A DNA stretch of 50,020 bases from Actinomyces sp. GTDB taxonomy: Bacteria; Actinomycetota; Actinomycetes; Actinomycetales; Actinomycetaceae. Below, one piece after another: positions 26,246 to 34,730 of this stretch (the stretch's first letter is position 1; the number at the start of each line of letters is the position of its first letter). The notes beneath the pieces are model-generated. The model saw nothing but the letters and a program-made list of their open reading frames with translations. It made no database searches and was not told where the DNA came from. Made by a program: the position numbers and the translations under genes. The DNA is taken from contig NZ_JARKVC010000002.1 of NCBI RefSeq assembly GCF_029851875.1, forward strand, positions 1 to 50,020, in the 5' to 3' direction.

Positions 26246-27121
26246 GCTGCCGAGGACCCGATCACCATCGAGGCCAACAACGGCACCGTCGAGATCGACA
26301 GCCCCGTCGAGCGTGTCGCCGCCCTGGACAACCGCAGCTTCGAGACCCTCGCCGAGTGGGGCGTCCCGCTCGTCGCTGCCCCCAAGCAACTGATCCCCTC
26401 TACGGTGACCGCCTGCCTACAACAGCGACGACGTCATTGACATCGGCAACCACCGCGAGCCCGACCTCGAGGCCCTCGTCGCCGCCGAGCCCGGCCTGAT
26501 CATCTCCGGACAGCGCTTCAGCCAGCACGACGACGACATCGCCGCCCTGACCTCCGGCACCCCGCTCATCAACCTGGAACCCCGCGAGGACCAGCCCCTG
26601 GACAGCGAGCTCATCTGCCACGTGACCGCGCTGGGCGAGATCTTCGGCAAGCAGACCGAGGCCGCCAAGCTCGTGGACAAGTTCCAGACCACCCTGGCTC
26701 GCTCCAAGGACGCCTACGACGGCTCCTCCACCGTCATGGCCGTCAACGTTTCCGGCGGTGATATCGGCTACGTGGCCCCGGCAAGGGACGCACCTTCGGC
26801 CACCTCTTCACCCTGCTGGACCTCATGCCCGCCCTTGAGGTCGAGGGTGCCGTCTCCTCCCACACCGGTGACGGCATCTCCGTCGAGGCCATCGCCGAGT
26901 CCAACCCGAGCTGGATCCTCGTGCTGGACCGCGACGCCGCCCTGTCCTCCAACAAGGACGGCTACACCCCGGCCCAGGACGTCATCGCTGGAAACACCGC
27001 GTTCCAGAACGTCGCTGCCCTGACCTCGGGACACGCCGTCTACGCGCCGGCCGACACCTACACCAACGAGTCGATCATCACCTACACCGAGATCCTCAAC
27101 TCGATGGCGGACGCCTTCTAG
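26246..27121 (+). pseudogene. siderophore ABC transporter binding protein, start lost and frameshifted
   Basis: Coding resemblance begins at AAEDPITIEANNGTVEID and continues in three successive frames to ILNSMADAF. It matches iron-siderophore binding proteins (VERVAALDNRSFETLAEWG; VIDIGNHREPDLEALVAAEPGLII; FTLLDLMPALEVEG). There is no start codon, signal peptide or lipobox: the recognisable part begins about 60 nt after the tkt terminator. One frameshift is near 26400-26410 and another near 26778. A secreted lipoprotein cannot be made from this, so the gene is dead unless the sequence has errors. Confidence 0.8.
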
Positions 27122-27149
27122 GCAGCGGGCGACAAGGCCTGAGTCGCTA

Positions 27150-27932
27150 GTGACTGCTCGTTCCCTGTCACGTCGGGCGTCGGCACCTGCTGCCGGTGCC
27201 CGACGTGGCGCCCGCATCCGTGCCTGGCCGTGGCCACCAAGGCTGCTCCTCGGGTTCCTGCTGGTCGGGGCGCTGCTCGCCACCAGCCTCGCCACCGGCC
27301 AGTACTCGATCCTGTCCCAGAACGACGGCTGGCAGCTGTTCCTCAACGTCCGCGGGCGCCGAACGATCGCTCTCGTGCTGGCCGGAGCGGCGATGTCCGC
27401 CTGCGGCCTCATCATGCAACTGGTGACCCAGAACCGGTTTGTCGAGCCGACCACCACCGTGCTGGCACGTATGTCCATGGCCGTCCTGAGCTCCTTCCTC
27501 GGTACCATGGTCTTCTTCCTGCTCCTGCGCCGCGTCTCGCTGCGCTCCTCTCTGCTCGTGCCCGTCATGGGGATCATGCTCGGCGCCGTCGTCAGCGCCG
27601 TCTCCACCTTCCTCGCCCTGGAGGCCAACGCCCTCCAGCAGCTCGGCGTGTGCTTCCAAAGATCCTTCACTTCCGTCTACAAGGGACAGTACGAGGTGCT
27701 GTGGGTCGTGGTCGTGGTGCTCATCGCCGTCCTCGCACTCGCTGGCCGCCTCACCGTGGCGGGATTGGGCGAGGACCTGGCCACCAGCGTGGGTGTCAGC
27801 TACCGGGCGACCGTTCTGGCCGCCACGGCGCTCATCGCCCCCTTCGAGGTACCCGTCTCGGTGGTGCTGGGCATCATCGGCGCCGGGGGCTTCCTCCTGC
27901 TCATCATCCGACGCACGAGGGCGGGCTCATGA
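27150..27932 (+). pseudogene. siderophore ABC transporter permease 1, with internal deletions
   Basis: An open 260-residue frame of the FecCD family (IALVLAGAAMSACGLIMQLVTQNRFVEPTTT; LRSSLLVPVMGIMLGAVVSAVSTF). It is shorter than the usual 320-350 residues. After EPTTT the expected GTxEWAGLG segment is missing. Near the C-terminus, GVSYRATVLAATALIAPFEVPVSVVLG jumps over roughly 60-70 residues that should include the PFLGLVVPN block, the ATPase-contacting region. The reading frame survives, but a working permease is unlikely. Its stop overlaps the next ATG (ATGA). Deletion sizes are from memory of the family, not an alignment. Confidence 0.7.
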
Positions 27933-28762
27933 CGCCAACCACCTCACGCTCGTCATCCGCCTTCCCCACCGTCGCCGCCCGACGGCGGTGGTGGCTGCTC
28001 TACCTGACGGTCACCGCCGTGGCGCTCATCGCCTCAGCCGGTCTGCTGGCGTGGAACAGCCCCATGCCCGTGGGCACCCGCGGCTTCTGGCTCATCGCCC
28101 AGCACCGGGCGTGGTCGGTGCTGGCGATGATCGTCGTCGCCGTGTGCCAGTCCACGGCAACCATCGCCTTCCAGACCGTCACCACCAACCGGGTCATGAC
28201 CCCCTCCATCATGGGCTTTGAGTCCCTGTACCGGACGATCCACACCTCGACCGTGTTCTTCCTGGGAGCCGCCGGCCTCAACGCCGCCCGCACCACCACA
28301 ACCTTCGCCGGCCAGCTAGCGCTCATGGTGGGCCTGTGCCTGCTGCTCTACTCCTTGCTCCTGACCAGTAAGAACGCTTCCATGAACGCGATGCTGCTCA
28401 TCGGCGTGGTGCTCGGTGCCGGGCTGGGCTCCGTGTCTACCTTCATGCAGCGTCTGCTGACCCCCAGCGAGTTCGACGTGCTCACCGCCCGGCTGTTCGG
28501 CTCGGTCAACAACGCGGACCCCGAGTACTACCCGATCACGCTGCCTATCATGGTGACCGCGGCGCTGGGGCTGGTTGTCTCCTCGCGCTGGCTCAACGTC
28601 CTGGCGCTAGGACGTCAGACCGCGACCGGGCTGGGCGTGATCACCGGCGCCTACTTCCTCATGAATCACGTCTTCTCTGCCCAGGGCGTGGTCTCGGTGA
28701 TCATCGAGACCGTCGGCGGTCTCACTTTCCTCGTCGTCGTACTGCGAAAGGGCCGCCCGTGA
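27929..28762 (+). pseudogene. siderophore ABC transporter permease 2, with internal deletion
   Basis: 277-residue FecCD-family frame starting at the ATG that overlaps permease 1 (a much longer in-frame extension upstream is a shadow of permease 1). NRVMTPSIMGFESLY and SKNASMNAMLLIGVVLGAGLGS are family-typical. After LALGRQTATGLGV the sequence jumps to ITGAYFLMNHVFSAQGVVS, skipping the segment that normally carries GPMTFFGFLVATL. The loss is thus in the same functional region as in permease 1. The frame is intact, but function is doubtful. Confidence 0.7.
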
Positions 28763-29523
28763 TCAGCCTGAAGGACGTCTCCAAGGTCTACACCTCCTCC
28801 GGGCAGACCACCGTCATCGGACCGGTGGACCTTGAGATCCCAGAGGGAGGAATGACAGCCTTCATCGGCTCCAACGGGGCCGGGAAGTCCACGCTGCTGA
28901 CGATGGTGGGCTGGCTCCTGGACGCCGACTCCGGCACGATCACCGTCGGCGGGCTGGATGTGAAGCGCACCCGCTCAGCAGCGCTGGCGAAGGTCCTGTC
29001 CATCCTGCGTCAGGAGAACTACGTCGTCTCCCGACTGACCGTGCGCCAACTGGTGAGGCTGGGACGCTTCCCCTACTCCCACGGGCGCCTGACCAGTCAG
29101 GACGAGGAGATCATCTCCCGCTGCATCGACTTCCTGGGGCTGGAGGACCTTGAGCTGCGCTTCCTCGACGAGCTCTCCGGGGGGGGGGCAGCGTCAGCGC
29201 GCTTACGTGGCGATGGTGCTGGCTCAGGAGACCCAGTACGTCCTGCTGGACGAGCCCCTGAACAACCTCGACATCGTGCACTCGGTGGAGATGATGCAGC
29301 ACCTGTCGACGGCGGTCAGCGAGCTGGGACGCACGGTGGTGGTCGTCCTGCACGACCTCAGCTTCGCTGCGCGCTACGCCGACCACGTGGTGGCGTTCAA
29401 GGACGGGAACGTGGCCTGCTTCGGCACCCCGGATGAAGTGATGCGCACGGAGGTGCCGAGGTCTTCGGCACGCCGATCAGCGTCGTCGACGGCCCGAAGG
29501 GGCCGCTGATCTGCTACTGCTAG
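28759..29523 (+). pseudogene. siderophore ABC transporter ATP-binding protein, two frameshifts
   Basis: Starts at GTG overlapping the permease 2 stop. Walker A GSNGAGKST is intact. At the signature motif (expected LSGGQ) a run of ten G (29179-29188) puts the frame out by one; GQRQRAYVAMVLAQETQYVLLDEPLNNLD, then HDLSFAARYADHVVAF, continue in another frame. A second shift near 29455-29460 restores the first frame for FGTPISVVDGPKGPLICYC and the stop at 29523. Reassembled length is about 254 residues, normal for a FecE/FepC-type ATPase. As read, the product stops soon after the signature. Confidence 0.8.
29179..29188. repeat. G10 tract at the ATPase signature motif
   Basis: Ten G inside the LSGGQ codons; six or nine would keep the frame. 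A length of ten disrupts the gene, and slippage by one would repair this lesion (the second frameshift would remain). Confidence 0.75.
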
Positions 29524-29713
29524 CACCCTCGCCGGGGCCGTCCGTTTCCGGGTGCCCAGACCCTACCTTTTGGACCGCCGAGACCGTACGATGCGGGCCT
29601 TGCGGTCCTAGCGGCAGGTCAACTGGGGCAGCCACGTGCGCAGCGCGGGCCCGGGCTGCGGCCACCGCCAGGGCCACGAGCGCCTGGTCGAGCCGCGCCC
29701 CGGGCAGGGCTGA

Positions 29714-31048
29714 TCATCGCGTGCCGTCCCGCATAGGAGCCATCGCTAGGCGCCATGACACAGAGTCCCACACCTGCGTGGCACCACCGCGCCGGCCGAC
29801 GGCGCGAGTCACCGCCAAGCCACCGGCACCGGCAGCAACCGTTACCAGGGCGGCGACCGCGAGGGCTGCCGTCTTCTGCGCGTCCCCCTCAGGAACGAGG
29901 GCGGCGAAACCTCCGAGGAGCATGCCTACCCTCTCGCCCATCGCCGAGAACGACGTGACCCGCCCCATGACTCGGCGGTCAACGCCGTCTAGCACACTTA
30001 TCTCACCGTAGTAGACGGCCCAGTCCCAGGCGAGGCCAGCCAGGACCATCGCGGGCGCCAGGACCCACACCGTGGCGTGCGCACCCACGGCTAGGAGCAC
30101 CGGGCTCAGGGGGACAAAGAAGACGAGTGACCACAGCAGCGCCCTCCTCGCCGGCAGCCGAATCGCCACCAGGCTCCCAACCAATGAGCCAGCGTTGAAG
30201 ACGCTGACGAGCAAGCCCCACTGCGCACTGCTGCCGCCGTGAGCCAGGAAGATGTCAGGGGCTAGATAAGAGAACCCGCTCTGCCACGCGGCAAGCATGA
30301 GGCTGGAGGACACCGTCAGGACGACGAGCCAGCGATAGCCCACGAACGCCCGCGCCCCTTCGGCTAACTGAAGGAACCATGACGCCACGAGGGTGTGGAC
30401 CGGTGCCGGCGCCTGAGCATCACTAGAGCCGTGCGCGCCCAGGGCCGGCGGCAGCCGCAGTGCCAGCACCGCGAACAGCACGCACGCTCCCACCGTCACG
30501 CCGAACACGAGCCATGAAGGCCCCAGTACCGCTACGCCTGCGAGGCAGGGACCAAGAACCCGAGCGATATTCTGCGCCGATCGGATCACCGGGTAGATGC
30601 GCCCTGACTGGCCACCGTGTTCCTGCCGGCACTTCTGGACCAGTATCCTTATGCACGGCGCTGTCAGCGCCTGCACGAGCCCGACAGCCATCATGATGAC
30701 CGGCACTACAACCGTCGCACGGGGCGAGCCGGACGCCACCATCAGCCCCACGCTCCCATACCCCAAGGCCGCCACCCCATAGCCCCACAGGAGCAGACGC
30801 CCAGGCTCATAGCGGTCACACAGGGCCCCACCAAAAGGCATCGCTACGATCAGCGCGATATTCACCGACAGGCCGTTGAGAATCGCCGACCTCAGGCCGT
30901 ATACCTGCAACATCACCAGCGGCAGAGCTACGCCCGCAAACGAGAAGAGCAGCGAGTTCCCCGTAATCGAGCCGACAACACAAATCAGCTCCCGGCTCCA
31001 GCGACGCGCGACAGCCACCACCTCAGCCTCCTCAGCCACTGTGAACAT
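29714..31048 (-). CDS. major facilitator superfamily transporter
   Basis: 444 residues, about 12 membrane helices; the MFS motif between helices 2 and 3 reads GGALCDRYEPGRLL. It resembles MFS exporters that often flank peptide or small-molecule biosynthesis genes. Substrate unknown. ATG 31048 has no ribosome-binding site; GTG 31021, six bases after GAGGAG, is a good alternative that removes nine residues. It follows, on the same strand, a truncated YcaO-like frame that runs into its start, so the two may be translationally linked. Confidence 0.8.
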   Translation of the reverse strand: MFTVAEEAEVVAVARRWSRELICVVGSITGNSLLFSFAGVALPLVMLQVYGLRSAILNGLSVNIALIVAMPFGGALCDRYEPGRLLLWGYGVAALGYGSVGLMVASGSPRATVVVPVIMMAVGLVQALTAPCIRILVQKCRQEHGGQSGRIYPVIRSAQNIARVLGPCLAGVAVLGPSWLVFGVTVGACVLFAVLALRLPPALGAHGSSDAQAPAPVHTLVASWFLQLAEGARAFVGYRWLVVLTVSSSLMLAAWQSGFSYLAPDIFLAHGGSSAQWGLLVSVFNAGSLVGSLVAIRLPARRALLWSLVFFVPLSPVLLAVGAHATVWVLAPAMVLAGLAWDWAVYYGEISVLDGVDRRVMGRVTSFSAMGERVGMLLGGFAALVPEGDAQKTAALAVAALVTVAAGAGGLAVTRAVGRRGGATQVWDSVSWRLAMAPMRDGTR

Positions 31049-31221
31049 GCAGCGTTTCGCGCACCACTTAGTCTCACAGATGAGAACGCGGGTATGCCCA
31101 GCACATCGAGAGCCGTGATGCCCGTGACACGACTAATCCCCAAGCGGGCTGCATCTGCACGCAATCTTCGCCTTGTCTCCTCGACCCCCACGACTCGAAG
31201 GCTCGATGATAGGCGTTCCAT
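30985..31221 (-). pseudogene. truncated YcaO-like N-terminal fragment
   Basis: Frame of 78 residues beginning MERLSSSLRVVGVEETRRRL with AAAGGAG well placed before the ATG. LGISRVTGITALDVLGIPAF followed by SSVR strongly resembles the opening of YcaO cyclodehydratase domains (LGITRVADVTGLDRLGIPV..AVRP). Resemblance ends at about 31080, where ATP-binding YcaO motifs should begin; the rest is read-through into the MFS gene start. It looks like a gene cut down by deletion, placed directly before an exporter. Function of the remnant is doubtful. Confidence 0.5.
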
Positions 31222-31416
31222 GGCAGACTCCTTTGGGTATCGCGTCAGCCGTCAATTCAGGCTAGGTCCTCGCTGTTGGAGTCGTGCAGGGCTCATGCTT
31301 CATAGGAGTCCATCGCACTGACCTTGCCACAGATCTGCTATTTCAGTTCTGAATTGAGTCAAACATGGTTCACCTTTCTCGGCGTCTGCCGCGTGGTGCC
31401 GGTCGGCAGCCACGGC

Positions 31417-31761
31417 TTACACGCCAGTACCGGTTGGTTCACGATGTGCCGCAACGAACGATCTTGGTTGGGTTGTCTGCTTCCACACCAGGGTGCGGGC
31501 AGGATCGTCGCCCGTGTGCCTGAACGATGCTTCGAGCGTCGTGAGGGTCGAGGGAGGGGCGGTGCAGTTCCGTGTAGGTGGCCTGTTGATGGCCGCACTG
31601 ACCACATCGACAAGTCGCCGCTCGATAACGGAGGTTTCAGGGTTCAAGTTGAACCCTTCATCCACAGATGGCTCTTCGCAGAGGAGAGTGCGAGTGCGGT
31701 CTGAAGCCGCCCGTCTGCGTGTCAGACCAGGGAGGTTGGTCAAGCTCCCCGCCCCGTACAC
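31417..31761 (-). CDS. possible small protein of unknown function
   Basis: 114 codons starting at GTG, with GGAGGGGGAGG seven bases upstream. The product (LPGLTRRRAASDRTRTLLCE...VIERRLVDVVSAAINRPP) matches no family I recognise, has no membrane segment, and its codon third positions are less GC-biased than neighbouring real genes. It is upstream of, and on the same strand as, the YcaO fragment and MFS gene. Could be spurious. Confidence 0.25.
   Translation of the reverse strand: MYGAGSLTNLPGLTRRRAASDRTRTLLCEEPSVDEGFNLNPETSVIERRLVDVVSAAINRPPTRNCTAPPSTLTTLEASFRHTGDDPARTLVWKQTTQPRSFVAAHREPTGTGV
31640..31656. repeat. 17-nt near-perfect palindrome
   Basis: GGGTTCAA G TTGAACCC: perfect 8-nt arms around one base. 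It falls within the weak minus-strand frame at 31417-31761 and could instead be a regulator site in a non-coding region. Confidence 0.4.
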
Positions 31762-31769
31762 GTAGCCGC

Positions 31770-32224
31770 CTCCCCCTCCAAGCTAGCAGTGGCATCGGAA
31801 CCAACAGCCTTGGCGAGAACCTCCATGGCGGCAGAGCCAGATACTCACCCACAGTCTCAGCGAACAGCAACCATCCACTGGCAGGCATCCCAAACTGCAC
31901 CGACCGCAATGTGCTGGTCTCTGTACAGAAGCCGGCGTGGTCCCTCCCAGCAGACGACGAGCAGATTGGTGCCGGCGCGCGGAGGTCCTGTAGACCCGGC
32001 CGGGGCTCGTCAGCCAGTAACCCTTCGACCCTCTGCTAGGACCACGTCGTCAGGCCAGTAGCTCTCGGCTGGCCGGAACGCCCCTCCCCACCCCCTACCG
32101 CCGGGGCCGCCCCGGGACTCCCGCCAGCCACACTCACCTGAGTCTCCGGGACCGGACAGGATCTGCCGGGTCGGATGACGGACAGGCACACGTCTGGCGA
32201 GGGAGGCGCTACGATACCCAGAGA
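31770..32224. other. about 450 nt without a supported gene
   Basis: Lower GC than flanking genes and several short overlapping frames on both strands, none with a convincing ribosome-binding site or recognisable family. Probably decayed sequence between the MFS/YcaO locus and araD. Confidence 0.45.
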
Positions 32225-32247
32225 GTGAACGTTCACATGATCTGCAC
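32225..32247. promoter_or_regulatory. araD upstream operator, related to the glp motif
   Basis: A perfect 12-bp palindrome GTGAACGTTCAC (32225-32236) is followed by ATGATCTGCAC. The stretch TGATCTGCAC is identical in the glpF upstream site, and 13 of 14 bases around it match. About 45 nt before araD. A shared regulator is inferred. Confidence 0.5.
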
Positions 32248-32289
32248 CCTCCCCTCAGACGGCGGGTGCCCCGCCCACAGGAGCCCGAC

Positions 32290-33030
32290 ATGACGCCCAC
32301 ATCTCTCCCCGTCCTGGCCGAGCTCGACGACGCGCTCCAGGCCGCCGTCGCCGCTACCCGAGAGCGCGTGGCGGCCCTGCACGCCGAGCTGCCCCGCTGG
32401 GGGCTGGTGGTGTGGACCGCCGGCAACGTCTCACAGAGGGTGACCGTGGACCGCGGCCACGGCCCCGAGCCGACCGACCTGCTCGTCATCAAGCCCTCCG
32501 GCGTCTCCTACGACGAGCTGAGCGCGGACACCATGGTCGTGTGCACCCTGGAGGGCACCAAGATCGTGGACGGCACGCCCGAGCACCTCGCCCCCTCCTC
32601 GGACACGGCCGCGCACGCCTACGTCTACCGGCACATGGAGGGCGTGGGCGGCGTGGTCCACACCCACTCCACCTACGCCACCGCCTGGGCCGCCCGCCGC
32701 GAGCCCATCCCCTGCGCCCTGACCATGATGGGAGACGAGTTCGGCGGCGAGATCCCGGTCGGCCCCTTCGCCCTCATCGGCGACGACTCGATCGGCCGCG
32801 GCATCGTCGAGACCCTGCGCGGCTCCAAGTCCCCCGCGGTCCTCATGGCCAACCACGGCCCCTTCACGATCGGCAAGGACGCGCGTGCCGCCGTCAAGGC
32901 CGCCGTCATGTGCGAGGAGGTGGCCAAGACCGTCCACGTAGCGCGCCAGGGCGGCAAGATCCACCTCATCCCGCAGGACCTCGTCGACCGTCTCAACGAC
33001 CGCTACCAGAACGTCTACGGGCAGCGCTGA
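32290..33030 (+). CDS. araD: L-ribulose-5-phosphate 4-epimerase (class II aldolase family)
   Basis: 246 residues. AraD interconverts L-ribulose 5-phosphate and D-xylulose 5-phosphate with a zinc ion. Phosphate- and metal-site motifs are in order: GNVS (45-48), KPSG (68-71), SSD (103-105), HTH with zinc ligands His124 and His126, and MANHG further on. Length fits AraD (about 230-245), and the SSDTAAHAYVYR segment is AraD-like rather than fuculose-aldolase-like. AGGAG sits six bases before ATG 32290; an upstream in-frame ATG lacks this. No araA or araB is in the window; the product joins the same xylulose 5-phosphate pool as XylB. Confidence 0.88.
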   Translation: MTPTSLPVLAELDDALQAAVAATRERVAALHAELPRWGLVVWTAGNVSQRVTVDRGHGPEPTDLLVIKPSGVSYDELSADTMVVCTLEGTKIVDGTPEHLAPSSDTAAHAYVYRHMEGVGGVVHTHSTYATAWAARREPIPCALTMMGDEFGGEIPVGPFALIGDDSIGRGIVETLRGSKSPAVLMANHGPFTIGKDARAAVKAAVMCEEVAKTVHVARQGGKIHLIPQDLVDRLNDRYQNVYGQR

Positions 33031-33182
33031 GACACCTCGTCCCGGGCTGTCAGCCGGGCCCCGTCCCCGCGTCGTCACGATCGGCACCCGCTGCGGCCGT
33101 GCTCTGCGCGAGGACGACAACGTGGACACGGTCAAGCCACCCGGCAGGGATTCATGTCGGAGGGCAGCGCTAGCCTGCTGCC

Positions 33183-34610
33183 ATGCCTTCGACGACGACT
33201 ACCGGCACGGCTCGCGCTTCCCGCAGGAACCGCGTGTCCTACGTGTGCACCGAGTGCGGCTGGACCAGCCCGAAGTGGCTGGGCCAGTGCCGTGAGTGCC
33301 GCGCGTGGGGCACCCTGGAGGAGCTCACCGAGGCCGCCAGCAAGGGTGGGGCACTGGTGCAGCAGCCGGTCACCCACCCCGCCGCGCCGGCTCGCCCCAT
33401 CGGCGAGGTCAGCGCCGAGGAGGCGCGGGCACGCTCCACCGGGGTCGGCGAGCTCGATCGCGTGCTCGGCGGCGGGATCGTGCCAGGTGCCGTGGTCCTG
33501 CTGGCCGGGGAGCCGGGAGTCGGTAAGTCCACCCTCCTGCTCGACGTCGCCGCCAAGGCCGCCGCGATGTCCCGCGAGCGGGGCGAGGGCCCCGTCCTCT
33601 ATGTCACGGGAGAGGAGTCGGCCAGCCAGGTCCGCCTGCGCGCAGAGCGGATCGACGCGATCGACCCAGCCCTGCTTCTCGCCAGCGAGACCGAGCTCGG
33701 CACGCTCCTCGGGCACGTCGAGGCTGCCAGCCCCTCACTGCTCGTCGTCGACTCCGTGCAGACCATCGCCTCCGCGCAGGTCGAGGGCTCGGCAGGCGGG
33801 GTCACCCAGGTCCGGGCGGTGGCCGGCGCCCTCATCGCCGTGGCCAAGGAACGTGCCGTCCCCGTGCTGCTGGTCGGTCACGTGACCAAGGACGGCGGAA
33901 TCGCTGGACCTCGCGTGCTGGAGCACCTGGTGGACGTGGTCTGCCAGTTCGAGGGAGACCGGCACGCCCGGCTGCGTCTGCTGCGGGCGGTGAAGAACCG
34001 TTACGGGCCCACGGACGAGGTCGGGTGCTTCGACCTGGGCGAACGTGGGATCGTGGGCCTGGCAGACCCCAGTGGCCTGTTCCTGTCCGCGGCCCGCAGC
34101 GAGGTTCCGGGAACCTGCGCCACCGTGACCCTGGAAGGGCGTCGCCCCATGCCTGTCGAGGTCCAGGCCCTCGTGGCACAGACAGCCGCTGGCTCACCAC
34201 GGCGCACCACCTCAGGCGTAGACCACTCGCGCGTAGCCATGGCACTGGCTGTGCTCACGGCTCGCTTGCGGGTAGACACCTCCTCCTCAGACGTCTACGT
34301 CTCCACCGTGGGCGGGGCGCGGGCGGTCGAGCCCGCCACGGACCTGGCGGTCGCCGTCGCCGTGGTCTCAGCGGCGCAGAACCTGCCCACTCCCCCAGGG
34401 CTGGTCGCCTTCGGCGAGGTGGGACTGACCGGCGAGGTGCGCGCGACCGTCGGCATCCAGCGGCGGCTGGCCGAGGCGGCTCGCCTCGGCTTTGACCGGG
34501 CGATCGTGCCCCTGGCCGGCTCGCAGGAGCTGCGTGCCGTCGCGGGCCTGCAGGTTCTACCGGTCTCACACGTCGGGGAGGCGGTGGGAGCCGCGCTACC
34601 CCGCGGCTAG
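33183..34610 (+). CDS. radA: DNA repair protein RadA (Sms)
   Basis: 475-residue RecA-related helicase acting on branched recombination intermediates. N-terminal zinc finger Cys22/Cys25/Cys36/Cys39 (YVCTECGW...GQCREC), RecA core with Walker A GEPGVGKST (109-117), the RadA-specific KNRYG motif (271-275), and a C-terminal Lon-protease-like domain (VYVSTVGGARAVEPATDLAVA) without catalysis. It lies 120 nt upstream of disA on the same strand, a widespread actinobacterial and firmicute order in which RadA/Sms modulates DisA activity. Confidence 0.97.
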   Translation: MPSTTTTGTARASRRNRVSYVCTECGWTSPKWLGQCRECRAWGTLEELTEAASKGGALVQQPVTHPAAPARPIGEVSAEEARARSTGVGELDRVLGGGIVPGAVVLLAGEPGVGKSTLLLDVAAKAAAMSRERGEGPVLYVTGEESASQVRLRAERIDAIDPALLLASETELGTLLGHVEAASPSLLVVDSVQTIASAQVEGSAGGVTQVRAVAGALIAVAKERAVPVLLVGHVTKDGGIAGPRVLEHLVDVVCQFEGDRHARLRLLRAVKNRYGPTDEVGCFDLGERGIVGLADPSGLFLSAARSEVPGTCATVTLEGRRPMPVEVQALVAQTAAGSPRRTTSGVDHSRVAMALAVLTARLRVDTSSSDVYVSTVGGARAVEPATDLAVAVAVVSAAQNLPTPPGLVAFGEVGLTGEVRATVGIQRRLAEAARLGFDRAIVPLAGSQELRAVAGLQVLPVSHVGEAVGAALPRG

Positions 34611-34730
34611 GCACACCCGCTCCAGAGCGACGCAGGTCACGGTATCCCTCACAGGTGCCCCGATACGATTCACACGCAGAACCGCTACGCGGCTCCACGC
34701 CTCTCCCCGCCCTTCCCAGGAGCCCCAGTC

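Noticed and set aside
27230-28762. 510-codon frame as a single large permease
   Set aside because: Only the part after ATG 27929 resembles a permease; the rest is an out-of-frame reading of permease 1.
31324-32289. transposase or integrase remnant
   Set aside because: The low-GC stretch between YcaO and araD suggests mobility, but no catalytic motif, terminal inverted repeat or target duplication could be found.
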